Part shown: positions 55,511 through 64,000 of the stretch, in pieces
Position numbering within the stretch: the first letter of the stretch is position 1
Layout: each line of letters opens with the position of its first letter
NCBI GenBank assembly: GCA_030427085.1
Contig: JAUHXH010000001.1
Location: 992,001-1,056,000, forward strand
Length of the DNA stretch: 64,000 nt
Source: Gammaproteobacteria bacterium
Lineage (GTDB): Bacteria > Pseudomonadota > Gammaproteobacteria > Pseudomonadales > Halieaceae
Direction: 5' to 3'
Translations under genes and position numbers: made by a program
Notes under the pieces: model-generated
What the model was told of the DNA's origin: nothing
Database searches by the model: none
What the model saw: only the letters and a program-made list of their open reading frames with translations

Positions 55511-56320
55511 CTATGCCGCCCCCTGGCCAGCCGAACCAGTGGCACCGATATGCCAGTTTCGCCGAATCACTGCGACGGCACAGACAATGGCAATGACATA
55601 GACAATCGCCGACAGTGACCCGGGTTCCGCGCCGGTGGCACGGGGCAGAAACACTGACGAATCCCAGAGGCCGTGCAATAACACCGGGAGGATGAGCGTT
55701 CCACTGATACGGCGAACTACATACAGTGCGCTACCCATAATGAAGGTGAACAACAGTTGCACCAACATGAAGGTTAGCGGCATGCCAAAGATCACATTGG
55801 GTGCGTGAAGCGCGGAAAACAGCAAGGTCGTCCATAACCAGACCTTGCCCTCTGACAGAGAGTTGCGAAACCCGACGAGAAGCGTACCCCGAGTGGCCAC
55901 CTCCTCGCCAAAACCAACGCCTAGCGCACCCAGCGTGCTCCATAGAACCAGTTGCGTGGTCAGGTTATCGGCTTGCATCGACATGAAGCCAAATACCACG
56001 AAGCCAAGCATGGCAACCGGTAGTATCCAGGCCCAACCCGGACCAGATTTCTGACGATCAAAAAAAACCGGACGCCACCAACCTAACACTGTGATCGCGA
56101 CCAACAGAAACAAGCTCCCCGCAAGGGTCGGGTAGGCATAGTGAAGCCTGGTGCTCTCCAGAGTCTCTCCGATTTTGGTGTACTCAACGCCATTGATTGT
56201 CCAGAGTGTGAATACAACGGCGAGGTACCCAAGATAGAGCGAGATGCCGATAGCTATGCTGGGCTTGACCTTCACACCTTCGATACTGGCGCTGAGTGAG
56301 TCGTTCGTTGAGCCTGCCAT
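55511..56320 (-). CDS. CPBP family intramembrane metalloprotease
   Basis: About 269 residues from ATG 56320, with GGAGGAGG close upstream; the longer frame to 56347 lacks it. About seven membrane helices. The motifs are GEEVATRGTLL (EExxxR), FSALHAPN and LLHGLWDSS, supplying the Glu and His ligands of the Abi/CPBP (Rce1-like) family. Such enzymes cleave prenylated proteins or peptides in the membrane; in bacteria some process bacteriocins. No bacteriocin gene is seen nearby. Confidence 0.85.
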   Translation of the reverse strand: MAGSTNDSLSASIEGVKVKPSIAIGISLYLGYLAVVFTLWTINGVEYTKIGETLESTRLHYAYPTLAGSLFLLVAITVLGWWRPVFFDRQKSGPGWAWILPVAMLGFVVFGFMSMQADNLTTQLVLWSTLGALGVGFGEEVATRGTLLVGFRNSLSEGKVWLWTTLLFSALHAPNVIFGMPLTFMLVQLLFTFIMGSALYVVRRISGTLILPVLLHGLWDSSVFLPRATGAEPGSLSAIVYVIAIVCAVAVIRRNWHIGATGSAGQGAA

Positions 56321-56494
56321 ACCCTCCTCCCCGGTATTTCTTTGCACCTTATTTATCCCAACTACAACGCGTGGACAGTTATAGCCTCATCGAAGTTTAG
56401 ACCTGACACCGGATTGCAAAAGGGCGACTGACTGGCAAACCGGGGCCAAACTTCTACACTCTTAACTCACCGATTCGACTAGCAGAGTTCAACG

Positions 56495-58552
56495 ATGAGA
56501 ACTGTTTCGACGAAACTGTTTATCGCACTTTCATTCATTATATTTGCCGGCGCCCAGGCCGAAAACTCGACCAGTTCCAGCACCACCAAGGACGCAGTTC
56601 TTGGCGAATGGGGTATCGAAACACACTATATCGACAATACGGTGAACCCCGGTGATGACTTCTACCGGTACGTAAATGGCGGCTGGCTCGACAGCGCCAA
56701 ATTACCGGTAGGGATGCCCATGTTCGGATCGTTCATCCACGTTTATCTGGAAACCGAACAGCAGATCGAATCGATTGTGGCTGACATTCTCGCCAGGGAC
56801 TGGCCCGACGGTTCAACGGAGGGTGAGATTAAAGCGCTGTACCTGAGCTACATGGACACCGAAGCTATTAACGCCCGAGGTATCAAACCTCTCCAGCCAG
56901 AACTGGACGAGTTGTTCGCCGCCAAGTCCCATGCCGACGTCGCCGAATTTATGGTGAAGGGGTTCAACCCACTATTTCCGCGATTCACGATTGCCATAGA
57001 CGACGCCAACCCGGACCGATACATCGTACGTACCGGGCAGTCTGGCACGGAACTTCCGCTAGAGTATTACCTGCGCGAAGGCGAACCGTTCGCCAGCATT
57101 ATGGCGGCTTATGAGGCCTACTACACCAAACTGTTGACGCTTGCGGGCATCGACAATCCGGACAAGCGCGCGGCTGATGTGATTGCATTGGAGAAACAAC
57201 TCGCGAAGGTTTCGTGGTCCGCCTCGCAGCAGCGCGACAAAGTCGCCAACTATCACCCCATGTCCTTCGATGAACTGAAGGCGTACGCGCCGGGCGCCGA
57301 GTGGGATGCACGCCAGGCCGCTTCGGGTTTCGGGGCAGTCAAAGAGATCGTGGTTCGCCAGGACAGCGCCGTACAACAGCAGGCCAAGGTCTTCGCCGAA
57401 ACACCGATTGAAACCCTGCAATCGTGGGCCGCCGCGCACCTCATCAGTGGCCAGGCCAAATACCTGGCAGACGACTTCAGCCAAGCCCATTTCGAGTTCT
57501 TCGACACTACGCTCAACGGTGTGAAAACACAGCGCCCAAGGGAAGCGCGCGCACTCGGACAGGTTGGCAAAATTTACGGCGAACCACTGGGAAAGCTCTA
57601 CGTTGAGCGTTACTTCCCTGAGTCGAGCAAACTGGAAGTGGAAAAAATGGTTGGCTACATGCAGGTGGCTCTTCACAAGCGCCTGGAACAGCTGGACTGG
57701 ATGGACGAAGCGACACGAAAAGAAGCGATCGCTAAACTGGACCACTTCTCCGTGGCCATCGCCTACCCCGATCGCTGGAAAGACTACTCCAGACTCGATT
57801 TCGCCCCGGATGATTTATTCGCCAATTACCGCGCCTGGGTGAACTGGAATGCCAATGTGATGATCGGCAAGTTACATCGGCCGCTGGATCGCTGGGAATG
57901 GTTCACCGAACCCCAGGTAATCAATGCGTTCTACGCCCCCGCCTTCAACAGCATCACGTTCCCCGCCGGGATTTTGCAGCCGCCCTTTTTCGACCCGAAT
58001 GCCGACCCTGCGGTGAACTTTGGCGCAGTGGGCGCCGTGATCAGCCACGAAATTGGCCACGGCTTCGACGATCAGGGTAGCCAGAGTGACGGCAAGGGTG
58101 TTCTGCGTAACTGGTGGACAGACGAGGCCCGAGCGGAGTTCAAGCGCCGTGCCGCGAAACTGGGAGCTCAATACGAGCAGTACGCCATGGTGGACGGCGC
58201 CAACCTCAATGGTGAATTGACCATGGGTGAAAACCTCGGCGATCTCGCTGGCATCACCATCGCCTACGCTGCTTTTAAAGAGTACGAGCGGGAGCACTAT
58301 GATGGCGGCAAGGCGCCCGTGATTGATGGCTACACTGCCGACCAGCGCTTTTTCCTCGGATTCGCCCAGCTGTGGCGCGACCTGGCTACCGACCAGATCT
58401 GGCAGCAACTGGCGCTGACCGACGGGCACAGTCCCGGCCGCTTCCGCACCAACGGCATCGTGAGAAACTTCGACCCCTGGTACGAAGCTTTCAATGTCAC
58501 TGAAGACAATGCGCTGTACCTGCCGCCAGAGGATCGCGTGCGGATGTGGTAA
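56495..58552 (+). CDS. pepO: M13 family metallopeptidase (PepO/neprilysin-like)
   Basis: 685 residues with a signal peptide (LFIALSFIIFAGAQA), so it is exported. The zinc motif is ISHEIGHGFDDQG (HExxH), and the third ligand with its partner Asp lies in GENLGDLAGITIAY (ExxxD). NAFYAPAFNSITFPAGIL is the usual substrate-site block before it, and the C-terminus has PEDRVRMW. It cleaves small peptides in the periplasm. A single gene upstream of dusA. Confidence 0.95.
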   Translation: MRTVSTKLFIALSFIIFAGAQAENSTSSSTTKDAVLGEWGIETHYIDNTVNPGDDFYRYVNGGWLDSAKLPVGMPMFGSFIHVYLETEQQIESIVADILARDWPDGSTEGEIKALYLSYMDTEAINARGIKPLQPELDELFAAKSHADVAEFMVKGFNPLFPRFTIAIDDANPDRYIVRTGQSGTELPLEYYLREGEPFASIMAAYEAYYTKLLTLAGIDNPDKRAADVIALEKQLAKVSWSASQQRDKVANYHPMSFDELKAYAPGAEWDARQAASGFGAVKEIVVRQDSAVQQQAKVFAETPIETLQSWAAAHLISGQAKYLADDFSQAHFEFFDTTLNGVKTQRPREARALGQVGKIYGEPLGKLYVERYFPESSKLEVEKMVGYMQVALHKRLEQLDWMDEATRKEAIAKLDHFSVAIAYPDRWKDYSRLDFAPDDLFANYRAWVNWNANVMIGKLHRPLDRWEWFTEPQVINAFYAPAFNSITFPAGILQPPFFDPNADPAVNFGAVGAVISHEIGHGFDDQGSQSDGKGVLRNWWTDEARAEFKRRAAKLGAQYEQYAMVDGANLNGELTMGENLGDLAGITIAYAAFKEYEREHYDGGKAPVIDGYTADQRFFLGFAQLWRDLATDQIWQQLALTDGHSPGRFRTNGIVRNFDPWYEAFNVTEDNALYLPPEDRVRMW

Positions 58553-58625
58553 GCCGGCTAAGATAGCGGCAGTCAGGCTGGCTGCGGTAGAATAGCGCCT
58601 GCATAATTTCCAGGGCAGAACTTCC

Positions 58626-59621
58626 GTGCTCCACCGCTTTACGCTGGCCCCTATGATGGACTGGTCAGACCACCACTGTCGCTACTTCTGGCGCCTGCTC
58701 AGCCGGCAGGCTTTGCTGTACACCGAAATGGTCACTACCGGTGCCCTGATCCACGGCGATCGCGAACGTTTTTTGCACTTCAATGCAGAAGAACACCCCG
58801 TGGCGCTGCAACTCGGTGGCAGCGATCCGGCCGACCTCGCCCAGTGCGCGCGCTGGGCGCAGGAATGGGGCTACGACGAGGTCAACCTGAACTGCGGTTG
58901 CCCTTCCGACCGGGTACAGTCTGGCATGTTCGGCGCCTGCCTGATGGCGAAACCGAAACTGGTCGCCCAATGCGTCGCTGCCATGCGCGATGCCTGCGAA
59001 ATCCCCGTCACGGTCAAACACCGTATCGGTATCGACCATATGGAGAGCTATCAGGAGCTGGTGGATTTTATCGGCACGGTGGCCAATGGCGGCTGCAACG
59101 TATTTATCGTGCACGCGCGCAAGGCCTGGCTACAGGGGCTGTCACCCAAGGAGAACCGGGAAATTCCACCATTGAATTATCCCTGGGTGTACCAACTCAA
59201 AAAGGACTTTCCTGAGTTGACCATCGTCATCAACGGCGGCGTCACCAATCTGGAGCAGTGCCAGGAGCACCTGCAACAGGTTGACGGCGTGATGTTGGGC
59301 CGCGAGGCCTACCAGAACCCCTGGCTCCTCCATCAGGTCGACCAAACCCTGTTCGGCATGGACAACCCGGCCCAATCACGCGATGATGTGATGGCTGGCC
59401 TGTTGCCCTATGTGGAGCGCCAGCTCGCTGACGGTGCCCACCTCAATCACATTACGCGACACATCCTGGGGCTTTACCAGGGCGTGCCCGGTGCGAGGAA
59501 ATTTCGGCGCCACCTCAGTGAAAACGCTTACCGGAAGGACGCAGGACTTGAGGTACTCACCCAGGCGCACAGACTGGTCCAAGAAGCCAGCAGCCGATCG
59601 CAATCGAGTTCAGCCGCTTAA
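58626..59621 (+). CDS. dusA: tRNA-dihydrouridine(20/20a) synthase
   Basis: 331 residues from GTG 58626. [21 protein letters not shown] is the DusA start with flavin contacts, [19 protein letters not shown] holds the catalytic Cys, and [13 protein letters not shown] and [13 protein letters not shown] are typical of DusA. It reduces uridine 20 in the tRNA D-loop using FMN and NADPH. It heads a + strand row with tal and terB. Confidence 0.95.
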   Translation: MLHRFTLAPMMDWSDHHCRYFWRLLSRQALLYTEMVTTGALIHGDRERFLHFNAEEHPVALQLGGSDPADLAQCARWAQEWGYDEVNLNCGCPSDRVQSGMFGACLMAKPKLVAQCVAAMRDACEIPVTVKHRIGIDHMESYQELVDFIGTVANGGCNVFIVHARKAWLQGLSPKENREIPPLNYPWVYQLKKDFPELTIVINGGVTNLEQCQEHLQQVDGVMLGREAYQNPWLLHQVDQTLFGMDNPAQSRDDVMAGLLPYVERQLADGAHLNHITRHILGLYQGVPGARKFRRHLSENAYRKDAGLEVLTQAHRLVQEASSRSQSSSAA

Positions 59622-59644
59622 TTAACCAAGGGAACAATGCGCGC

Positions 59645-60598
59645 ATGAGCACGAAACTGGAACAATTAAAAAGCATGACCAAAGTGGTAGCCGACACCGG
59701 CGACATCGAAGCAATCCGACGCTTCGCCCCACTGGATGCCACCACCAACCCCTCGCTGCTGTTAAAAGCAGCCGCCCTGCCCCACTACGCTGAATTGCTG
59801 GACGGCGCCCGCGAATGGGCGACTGAACGTGGCGGTAGCACGACTGAACAACTCGCGAACTGCTGTGACCGATTTGCCGTGGATGTGGGGCGTGAGATCC
59901 TGGACATTATCCCGGGCCGCATCTCTACCGAGGTCGACGCACGCCTGTCTTTCGACACCACTGCGACTCTGGAGCGGGCCCGCAAGATCATCGGCCTGTA
60001 CGAGGAGGCCGGCATTGGCCGCGACCGCATCCTGATCAAGATCGCCTCCACCTGGGAGGGGATTCGCGCCGCTGAACAACTGGAGCGGGAAGGTATCAAC
60101 TGCAACCTGACACTGTTGTTTGGCTTTTCGCAGGCCGCAGCCTGTGCCGATGCCGGTGTGTATCTGATCTCACCTTTCGTGGGCCGCATTCTGGACTGGT
60201 ACAAGGCCAACACCGACCTGGTGGTGAACACACCGGCCGACGACCCCGGGGTGCAATCGGTCACGCGTATCTTCAATTACTACAAGCAGCACGGCTACCA
60301 GACCGTGGTGATGGGCGCCAGCTTCCGCAATACCGGCGAAATCGAATCCCTGGCCGGCTGCGACCGTTTAACGATCAGCCCGGCACTGCTGGAAGAGTTG
60401 GAAGCTGACTCCGGCGATCTACCTCAGGCTCTGGATGCCGCAGCAGCCAGCTCCGCAGAGGCGCGCCAGACACCGACCGAAAGCGCGTTCCGCTACGACC
60501 TGAACGCAGACGCCATGGCCACCGAAAAGCTGGCAGAAGGCATTCGTAATTTCGTCGCTGACCAGGTGAAACTGGAACAGCTTATCGCCAGCCGATGA
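59645..60598 (+). CDS. tal: Transaldolase
   Basis: 317 residues. [13 protein letters not shown] near residue 30 is the transaldolase signature; the Schiff-base Lys lies in [13 protein letters not shown], followed by CNLTLLF and the FVGRILDWY block. It swaps three-carbon units in the non-oxidative pentose phosphate pathway. The stop overlaps the next start as ATGA. The dusA - tal order is like that of pseudomonads. Confidence 0.96.
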   Translation: MSTKLEQLKSMTKVVADTGDIEAIRRFAPLDATTNPSLLLKAAALPHYAELLDGAREWATERGGSTTEQLANCCDRFAVDVGREILDIIPGRISTEVDARLSFDTTATLERARKIIGLYEEAGIGRDRILIKIASTWEGIRAAEQLEREGINCNLTLLFGFSQAAACADAGVYLISPFVGRILDWYKANTDLVVNTPADDPGVQSVTRIFNYYKQHGYQTVVMGASFRNTGEIESLAGCDRLTISPALLEELEADSGDLPQALDAAAASSAEARQTPTESAFRYDLNADAMATEKLAEGIRNFVADQVKLEQLIASR

Positions 60599-61044
60599 TC
60601 AAGGCTCTGCGCGCGCTCTTCGAGCTGCCTGAAACCGAAACGCCCCAATCACTTGAGGGGCGACTCAATCTCGCGGCGGCGGCACTGCTGGTGGAGACTG
60701 CGCGCGCAGATTTCACCCAGGACCTGGAGGAGGATGCCATGCTGGAAGAAGTGCTGGCGGATACTTTCAATCTACCTCCGGCGGAAGTGCATGAACTGGT
60801 GCGCGAAGCCAGTGAAACCGTGGCCGAATCCACCTCGCTGTACCAGTTCACCCGGCTGATCAATGACCACTACACACCCGAGCAAAAACTCAACCTGGTC
60901 GGGGCCATGTGGCGCGTGGCTTACGCCGATGGAAATCTGGATAAGTACGAGGAGCACCTGATCCGCAAGATTGCGGAACTCACCTACGTGCCCCATGGGG
61001 ATTACATCAAATCGAAAGTAGCGGCCAGCGAGCGGGCTGACTGA
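60595..61044 (+). CDS. TerB family protein
   Basis: 149 residues, all helical. The pattern [32 protein letters not shown], and [32 protein letters not shown] is that of TerB-like proteins, which bind metal and were first linked to tellurite resistance. The start ATG overlaps the tal stop, so it is part of the dusA - tal operon. Its role in that setting is unclear. Convergent with the STAS gene, with no gap between the two. Confidence 0.85.
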   Translation: MIKALRALFELPETETPQSLEGRLNLAAAALLVETARADFTQDLEEDAMLEEVLADTFNLPPAEVHELVREASETVAESTSLYQFTRLINDHYTPEQKLNLVGAMWRVAYADGNLDKYEEHLIRKIAELTYVPHGDYIKSKVAASERAD

Positions 61045-61533
61045 TCAGCCACACTCGAGCGCGGCCAGCAGATCCTTGAACTTGCTGCGGTTTTCTTCCG
61101 ACAGGCTCATCAACACACGGTGAGCTTCAATCACTTTGTCCCGCACCTCTCCCTCGCTGCCGGGTTTCATGGGGATCAGGTTTGCGGGCGTTTCACCGTC
61201 GCAGGCAGTTTCATGTAGCTCAAAAATGCGCTGGAAGCCCATACTCTTCAGCAAGCGATTGATACCCGGCTCGCAGCTATAGATGGCCGGGGCAAAACCA
61301 AAGCGTTCGCGCACTTGCAGCGCGAGTTTGGCCAGCAGGCCCAGGGTGGTGCTGTCGATGCCCTCAGCGGCACACAGGTCAATGGCCACGCTGACGAACG
61401 CAGGATCTTCCAGCATTGCCTGCAGGTATTCATCTATGGTGGTGCACAGCGTCAGGCGAACGTCGCCCTCCAGTCGTAACACGTAGGCGCCGTCCTTGCC
61501 GGCGGCCAGGATCTTACCCTCGTTCACCGTCAC
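61045..61533 (-). CDS. STAS-domain anti-anti-sigma factor-like protein
   Basis: About 162 residues from GTG 61533, inside the end of the response-regulator gene; GTG 61527 is equally possible and a longer frame to 61560 exists. The STAS fold is clear: YVLRLEGDVRLTL, AIDLCAAEGIDSTTLGLLAKLA with the Ser/Thr phosphorylation site (DST), and LKSMGFQRIFEL. A C-terminal helical tail follows. It is probably the substrate of the PP2C domain of the adjacent regulator, as in HsbR/HsbA- or RsbU/RsbV-type pairs. Confidence 0.88.
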   Translation of the reverse strand: MTVNEGKILAAGKDGAYVLRLEGDVRLTLCTTIDEYLQAMLEDPAFVSVAIDLCAAEGIDSTTLGLLAKLALQVRERFGFAPAIYSCEPGINRLLKSMGFQRIFELHETACDGETPANLIPMKPGSEGEVRDKVIEAHRVLMSLSEENRSKFKDLLAALECG

Positions 61534-62722
61534 CACGCTTGCTGATAAACAGGGCGGCAATATCGTCCGGCGCCGTTTCTACTTTATCCAGGCCCAGCCG
61601 GGGAATGATCTCTTCCGGGGTGTCGCTACTGCGCTCAAACACTTCGAGGAAATACTTTTCTTTTTCGATCAGGTTGTCGGGCGGCAGTATTTCCAGGATG
61701 CCATCGGAAAACAGTGCCAACATGAACGATTCTGGCAATTCAATTCGGTGCTCTTCGTATTGAGCATCGGCCATGATACCTACGGCTGAACCCTCACCGC
61801 GCAGGTATTTAGCACCCTCCCCCGAAACCAATACAGGCTGAGGTAGGTGCCCCGCCACACTGTAAAGCAAAGTATTTGCGCGCACATCCAGTAAGCCCAC
61901 GCACATGGTGGCGAATTTTCCCACCCCGGTTTCCAACAGTTCCATGTTGGCGCGCTTGAGCATTTCGATCGGGCTGATCACGGTAGGGTCGCTACGTCGA
62001 ATAAAGTCCGAACGCTTGCGAGCAAACAGGTTCTTCAACAATACCGTACAGAACGCAGAGGAACTACCGTGCCCCGACACATCGGCGATGAAGAACACCA
62101 CGTAGTGCTCCCCCACTGTGAAGTAGTCAGTGAAATCGCCGGATAAATAGAGGGAGGGAATAACGGTGTGAGTGAATACATAGTCGTCGATCACCAGCGG
62201 TGTCGAAGGCAGCATGCGCATCTGCACCAGTCGCCCTGCCTGCTGGTCCTGTTCGAGAACTTTCACCGTACCGCGCAATTCGGTGTTGGTCACTTCCAGC
62301 CGACGCCGGGAACGCTCCAGCTCACGCCGCATCTGCCGCACCCGAACGCAGCGATCAATCGACTTGAACAGCGCTGCGCGGTCTTCCAGTGGCCGCACGA
62401 AGTAGTCGCTGGCACCCAGACGGAGTGCCATCATCATCAACTCGGTGTCGGCAGTGTCACTGAGCATGATGGAAGGAACCTGGATGTCGACATCCCGCAG
62501 GGCAACGCGAGCATCCTCCCAAGACACGCCTTCGAGGTGCATCTCACAGAGCACCACGTCCAGGTCGGGGTCAGTGCTCAATTCGTAGCCCGCCCCCACA
62601 GGATCGTAAAGCATATCCACATGGTAGCCGGCATCACGGAGCAGACCGGCAAGGTCGTCACCGCGTGCGACGTTGTCGTCGATTACCAGCACGTAGCCCT
62701 TGGCGGACTCCGGAGCAGCCAT
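61514..62722 (-). CDS. Response regulator with PP2C (SpoIIE/RsbU-type) phosphatase output
   Basis: 402 residues. Residues 9-125 form a receiver domain with acidic Asp15-Asp16, but the usual phospho-acceptor Asp is Glu60 (VVLCEMHLEG) and the usual Lys is Arg (FVRPLEDR). A coiled-coil linker follows (MRRELERSRRRLEVTN). The C-terminal part is a PP2C phosphatase with GDFTDYF, DVSGHG, FSDGILE and DDIAALF. It should dephosphorylate the STAS protein encoded downstream, whose start overlaps this stop. The receiver looks locked in a phospho-mimic or non-phosphorylated form. Confidence 0.9.
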   Translation of the reverse strand: MAAPESAKGYVLVIDDNVARGDDLAGLLRDAGYHVDMLYDPVGAGYELSTDPDLDVVLCEMHLEGVSWEDARVALRDVDIQVPSIMLSDTADTELMMMALRLGASDYFVRPLEDRAALFKSIDRCVRVRQMRRELERSRRRLEVTNTELRGTVKVLEQDQQAGRLVQMRMLPSTPLVIDDYVFTHTVIPSLYLSGDFTDYFTVGEHYVVFFIADVSGHGSSSAFCTVLLKNLFARKRSDFIRRSDPTVISPIEMLKRANMELLETGVGKFATMCVGLLDVRANTLLYSVAGHLPQPVLVSGEGAKYLRGEGSAVGIMADAQYEEHRIELPESFMLALFSDGILEILPPDNLIEKEKYFLEVFERSSDTPEEIIPRLGLDKVETAPDDIAALFISKRGDGERG

Positions 62723-62846
62723 GAGACACCGATTTTTAATACAGAAGAGTGCGAGACACTACGCCGAACACCGTGACCACGCAACTGAGCCTGTTGCAGA
62801 TTTTGGGCAGAATGTCACATTCCAGACTGAATTTGTGCCGGGCGGC

Positions 62847-63581
62847 CTACCACTCCTCCTCCCACGCATCATCTTCACTGAAATCGGAGAAATCGTCCTG
62901 CACCACACCACCGTTCACGAAGCTCTCCCGCTGCTGCAAATACGCGTCGCGAACGAAGATGTACTGGTCCCCGGTGAGCAACTGGTCGGCCGCCAACAGG
63001 CTGGCGCGATCGTCCACCAGTTCCAGGCCATAGAGTGTGTTTCGAACCGGCACATTGTCCACCCAGGTCTGGGGTGCCAGGTAAGTGTCAACAATGGTGC
63101 CGGTGCCACTGCGGATGGTACGCGGCCCGAAGAAGGGCACCATCAGGTAGGGACCGCGATCCACACCCCAGGTGGCCAGGGTTTGCCCGAAGTCGGCGCG
63201 ATAGGGCGGCAGCCCCATGCCGGTGGCAACATCCATCAGGCCCAGCACTCCAACCGTGGAATTGACCACGAAACGGCCGGCATTCACTCCGGCCTGCCGC
63301 CAGCGCCATTGCAGGGCGCCGTTGGCGGCTGAAGAGACGTCATACAGGTTGGCAAAAAAGTTGCCTACGCCGCGCTTCATTCGATTCGGTACCACGTACT
63401 GATAGCCGACCGCCACGGGTCGGAAGACATAGCGGTCCATGCCATTATTGAAGGCGAACATTTTGCGGTTGAAGGATTCATAGGGATCGACGTTGCTGGC
63501 CTCTTCCGGTTCCTGGGCCATTACAGACGCCGCCCCCACTCCAAGCGCCACTATCAGGGCGAATCGCTTGAGCATATCCAT
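62847..63581 (-). CDS. mlaA: MlaA/VacJ family outer-membrane lipid-asymmetry protein
   Basis: 244 residues. VDPYESFNRKMFAFNNGMDRYVFRP is the MlaA start, with FFANLYDVSSAANGALQ, GLPPYRADFGQTLATWGV and GPYLMVPFFGPRTIRSG following. It removes misplaced phospholipids from the outer leaflet with the Mla system. The N-terminal signal (ALIVALGVGAASVMAQ) has no Cys, so this homologue is not a classic lipoprotein. The gene order with the STAS and PP2C genes is like that near vacJ in Pseudomonas. Confidence 0.92.
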   Translation of the reverse strand: MDMLKRFALIVALGVGAASVMAQEPEEASNVDPYESFNRKMFAFNNGMDRYVFRPVAVGYQYVVPNRMKRGVGNFFANLYDVSSAANGALQWRWRQAGVNAGRFVVNSTVGVLGLMDVATGMGLPPYRADFGQTLATWGVDRGPYLMVPFFGPRTIRSGTGTIVDTYLAPQTWVDNVPVRNTLYGLELVDDRASLLAADQLLTGDQYIFVRDAYLQQRESFVNGGVVQDDFSDFSEDDAWEEEW

Positions 63582-63697
63582 GTGCCGGGTGATTGCGGGA
63601 AATAATTTTAGCAGTCAGTGGACCGTGCGAAAACGGCGGAGTTCCAGATCGTGCTCAGTCGGGCGGGGGAATATTCACACAGAAAGCGTGGAATAAT

Positions 63698-64000
63698 TCA
63701 GGGCTCGCGCAGGCCGCCAGCCGGGCGCACCCAGAAATGGGTGTCGGGATGTTCGGCAACGAACGCCAGCCCGCCCTCACGTGCCGCTTCCGCCGTGGCG
63801 TAGGCGCCTTCCACCAGCACGTACCACACGCCGTCAGCCTCTTCGGAAGCCAATACGGGCACGTTTAATCCCAGAGCGCCTGCGCGCTTGCGCGCCACAG
63901 ACAAGGAACGGAATGCTGCAATTTGCACCAGATAATCACCTTGTTGCCACCGCGTGGTTTCAGCTACCGTTTCAGCCACCAAAGGAGTTTCCACTTCGGC
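63698..64000 (-). CDS. SPOR-domain protein (partial, N-terminus outside window)
   Basis: The frame is open to the window edge, so at least the last 100 residues are seen. YLVQIAAFRSLSVARKRAGAL and WYVLVEGAYATAEAAREG match the SPOR domain, which binds denuded peptidoglycan at the division septum. A start at GTG 63994 is possible but leaves a very short lead, so the gene probably begins upstream. Its stop lies 116 bases before mlaA on the same strand. Confidence 0.82.
   Translation of the reverse strand, partial: AEVETPLVAETVAETTRWQQGDYLVQIAAFRSLSVARKRAGALGLNVPVLASEEADGVWYVLVEGAYATAEAAREGGLAFVAEHPDTHFWVRPAGGLREP

Noticed and set aside
57059-57745. 228-codon minus-strand frame inside the M13 peptidase gene
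   Set aside because: Antisense shadow of a strongly supported peptidase.

Overview
The window reads as a chromosome segment of a GC-rich gammaproteobacterium, most likely a marine aerobic heterotroph near Halieaceae/Cellvibrionales. This is inferred from gene content, not computed: three TonB-dependent receptor loci, a long Pseudomonas-type isocitrate lyase, a Baeyer-Villiger type monooxygenase, two sulfotransferases, and a dusA - tal - STAS - response regulator - mlaA order like that of pseudomonads. No rRNA, CRISPR array, transposase or integrase was seen. One tRNA (Ala, GGC) is present.

Region 1-9.4 kb: end of a secreted zinc metalloprotease lipoprotein, a BASS-type transporter, then a + strand row of amidohydrolase, TonB receptor and DUF885 hydrolase. 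The receptor carries an in-frame TGA and lacks a normal start. SstT faces this row across a strong hairpin. 9.4-20.6 kb: flavin monooxygenase and a divergent NTF2-like protein, an AbrB/PIN toxin-antitoxin pair with a repeat-rich operator, lipA, a large unknown membrane protein, a DEAD-box helicase, an alpha/beta hydrolase and a second TonB receptor.

Region 20.7-32.5 kb is the most unusual part. A TIR-domain protein, a trypsin-like protease and a small protein sharing the protease N-terminal domain form a + strand row. Convergent to it is a - strand row of PP2C phosphatase, methyltransferase, histone-H1-like protein and a membrane Ser/Thr kinase with GAF and zinc-ribbon parts. After aceA comes a two-gene operon: a CapW/BrxR-like WYL regulator overlapping a SLOG + SLATT-like membrane protein. 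This has the layout of a self-regulated conflict or anti-phage system and is the best candidate for an undescribed system here.

Region 32.6-49 kb: sulfotransferases, a DUF1214 protein, a class III cyclase-like protein, a third TonB receptor, a DUF481 protein, an NhaC-like antiporter, an outer-membrane barrel-like protein, a di-heme oxidoreductase with a secreted partner, and a divergent CadC-like membrane regulator. 49-64 kb is mostly housekeeping: tRNA-Ala with a duplicated 3' end and terminator, an HxlR regulator, gltX - GST-like - sdaA, truC with an ABM protein, NnrU, a CPBP protease, an M13 peptidase, dusA - tal - terB, a STAS / PP2C response-regulator pair, an MlaA homologue and the end of a SPOR-domain protein.
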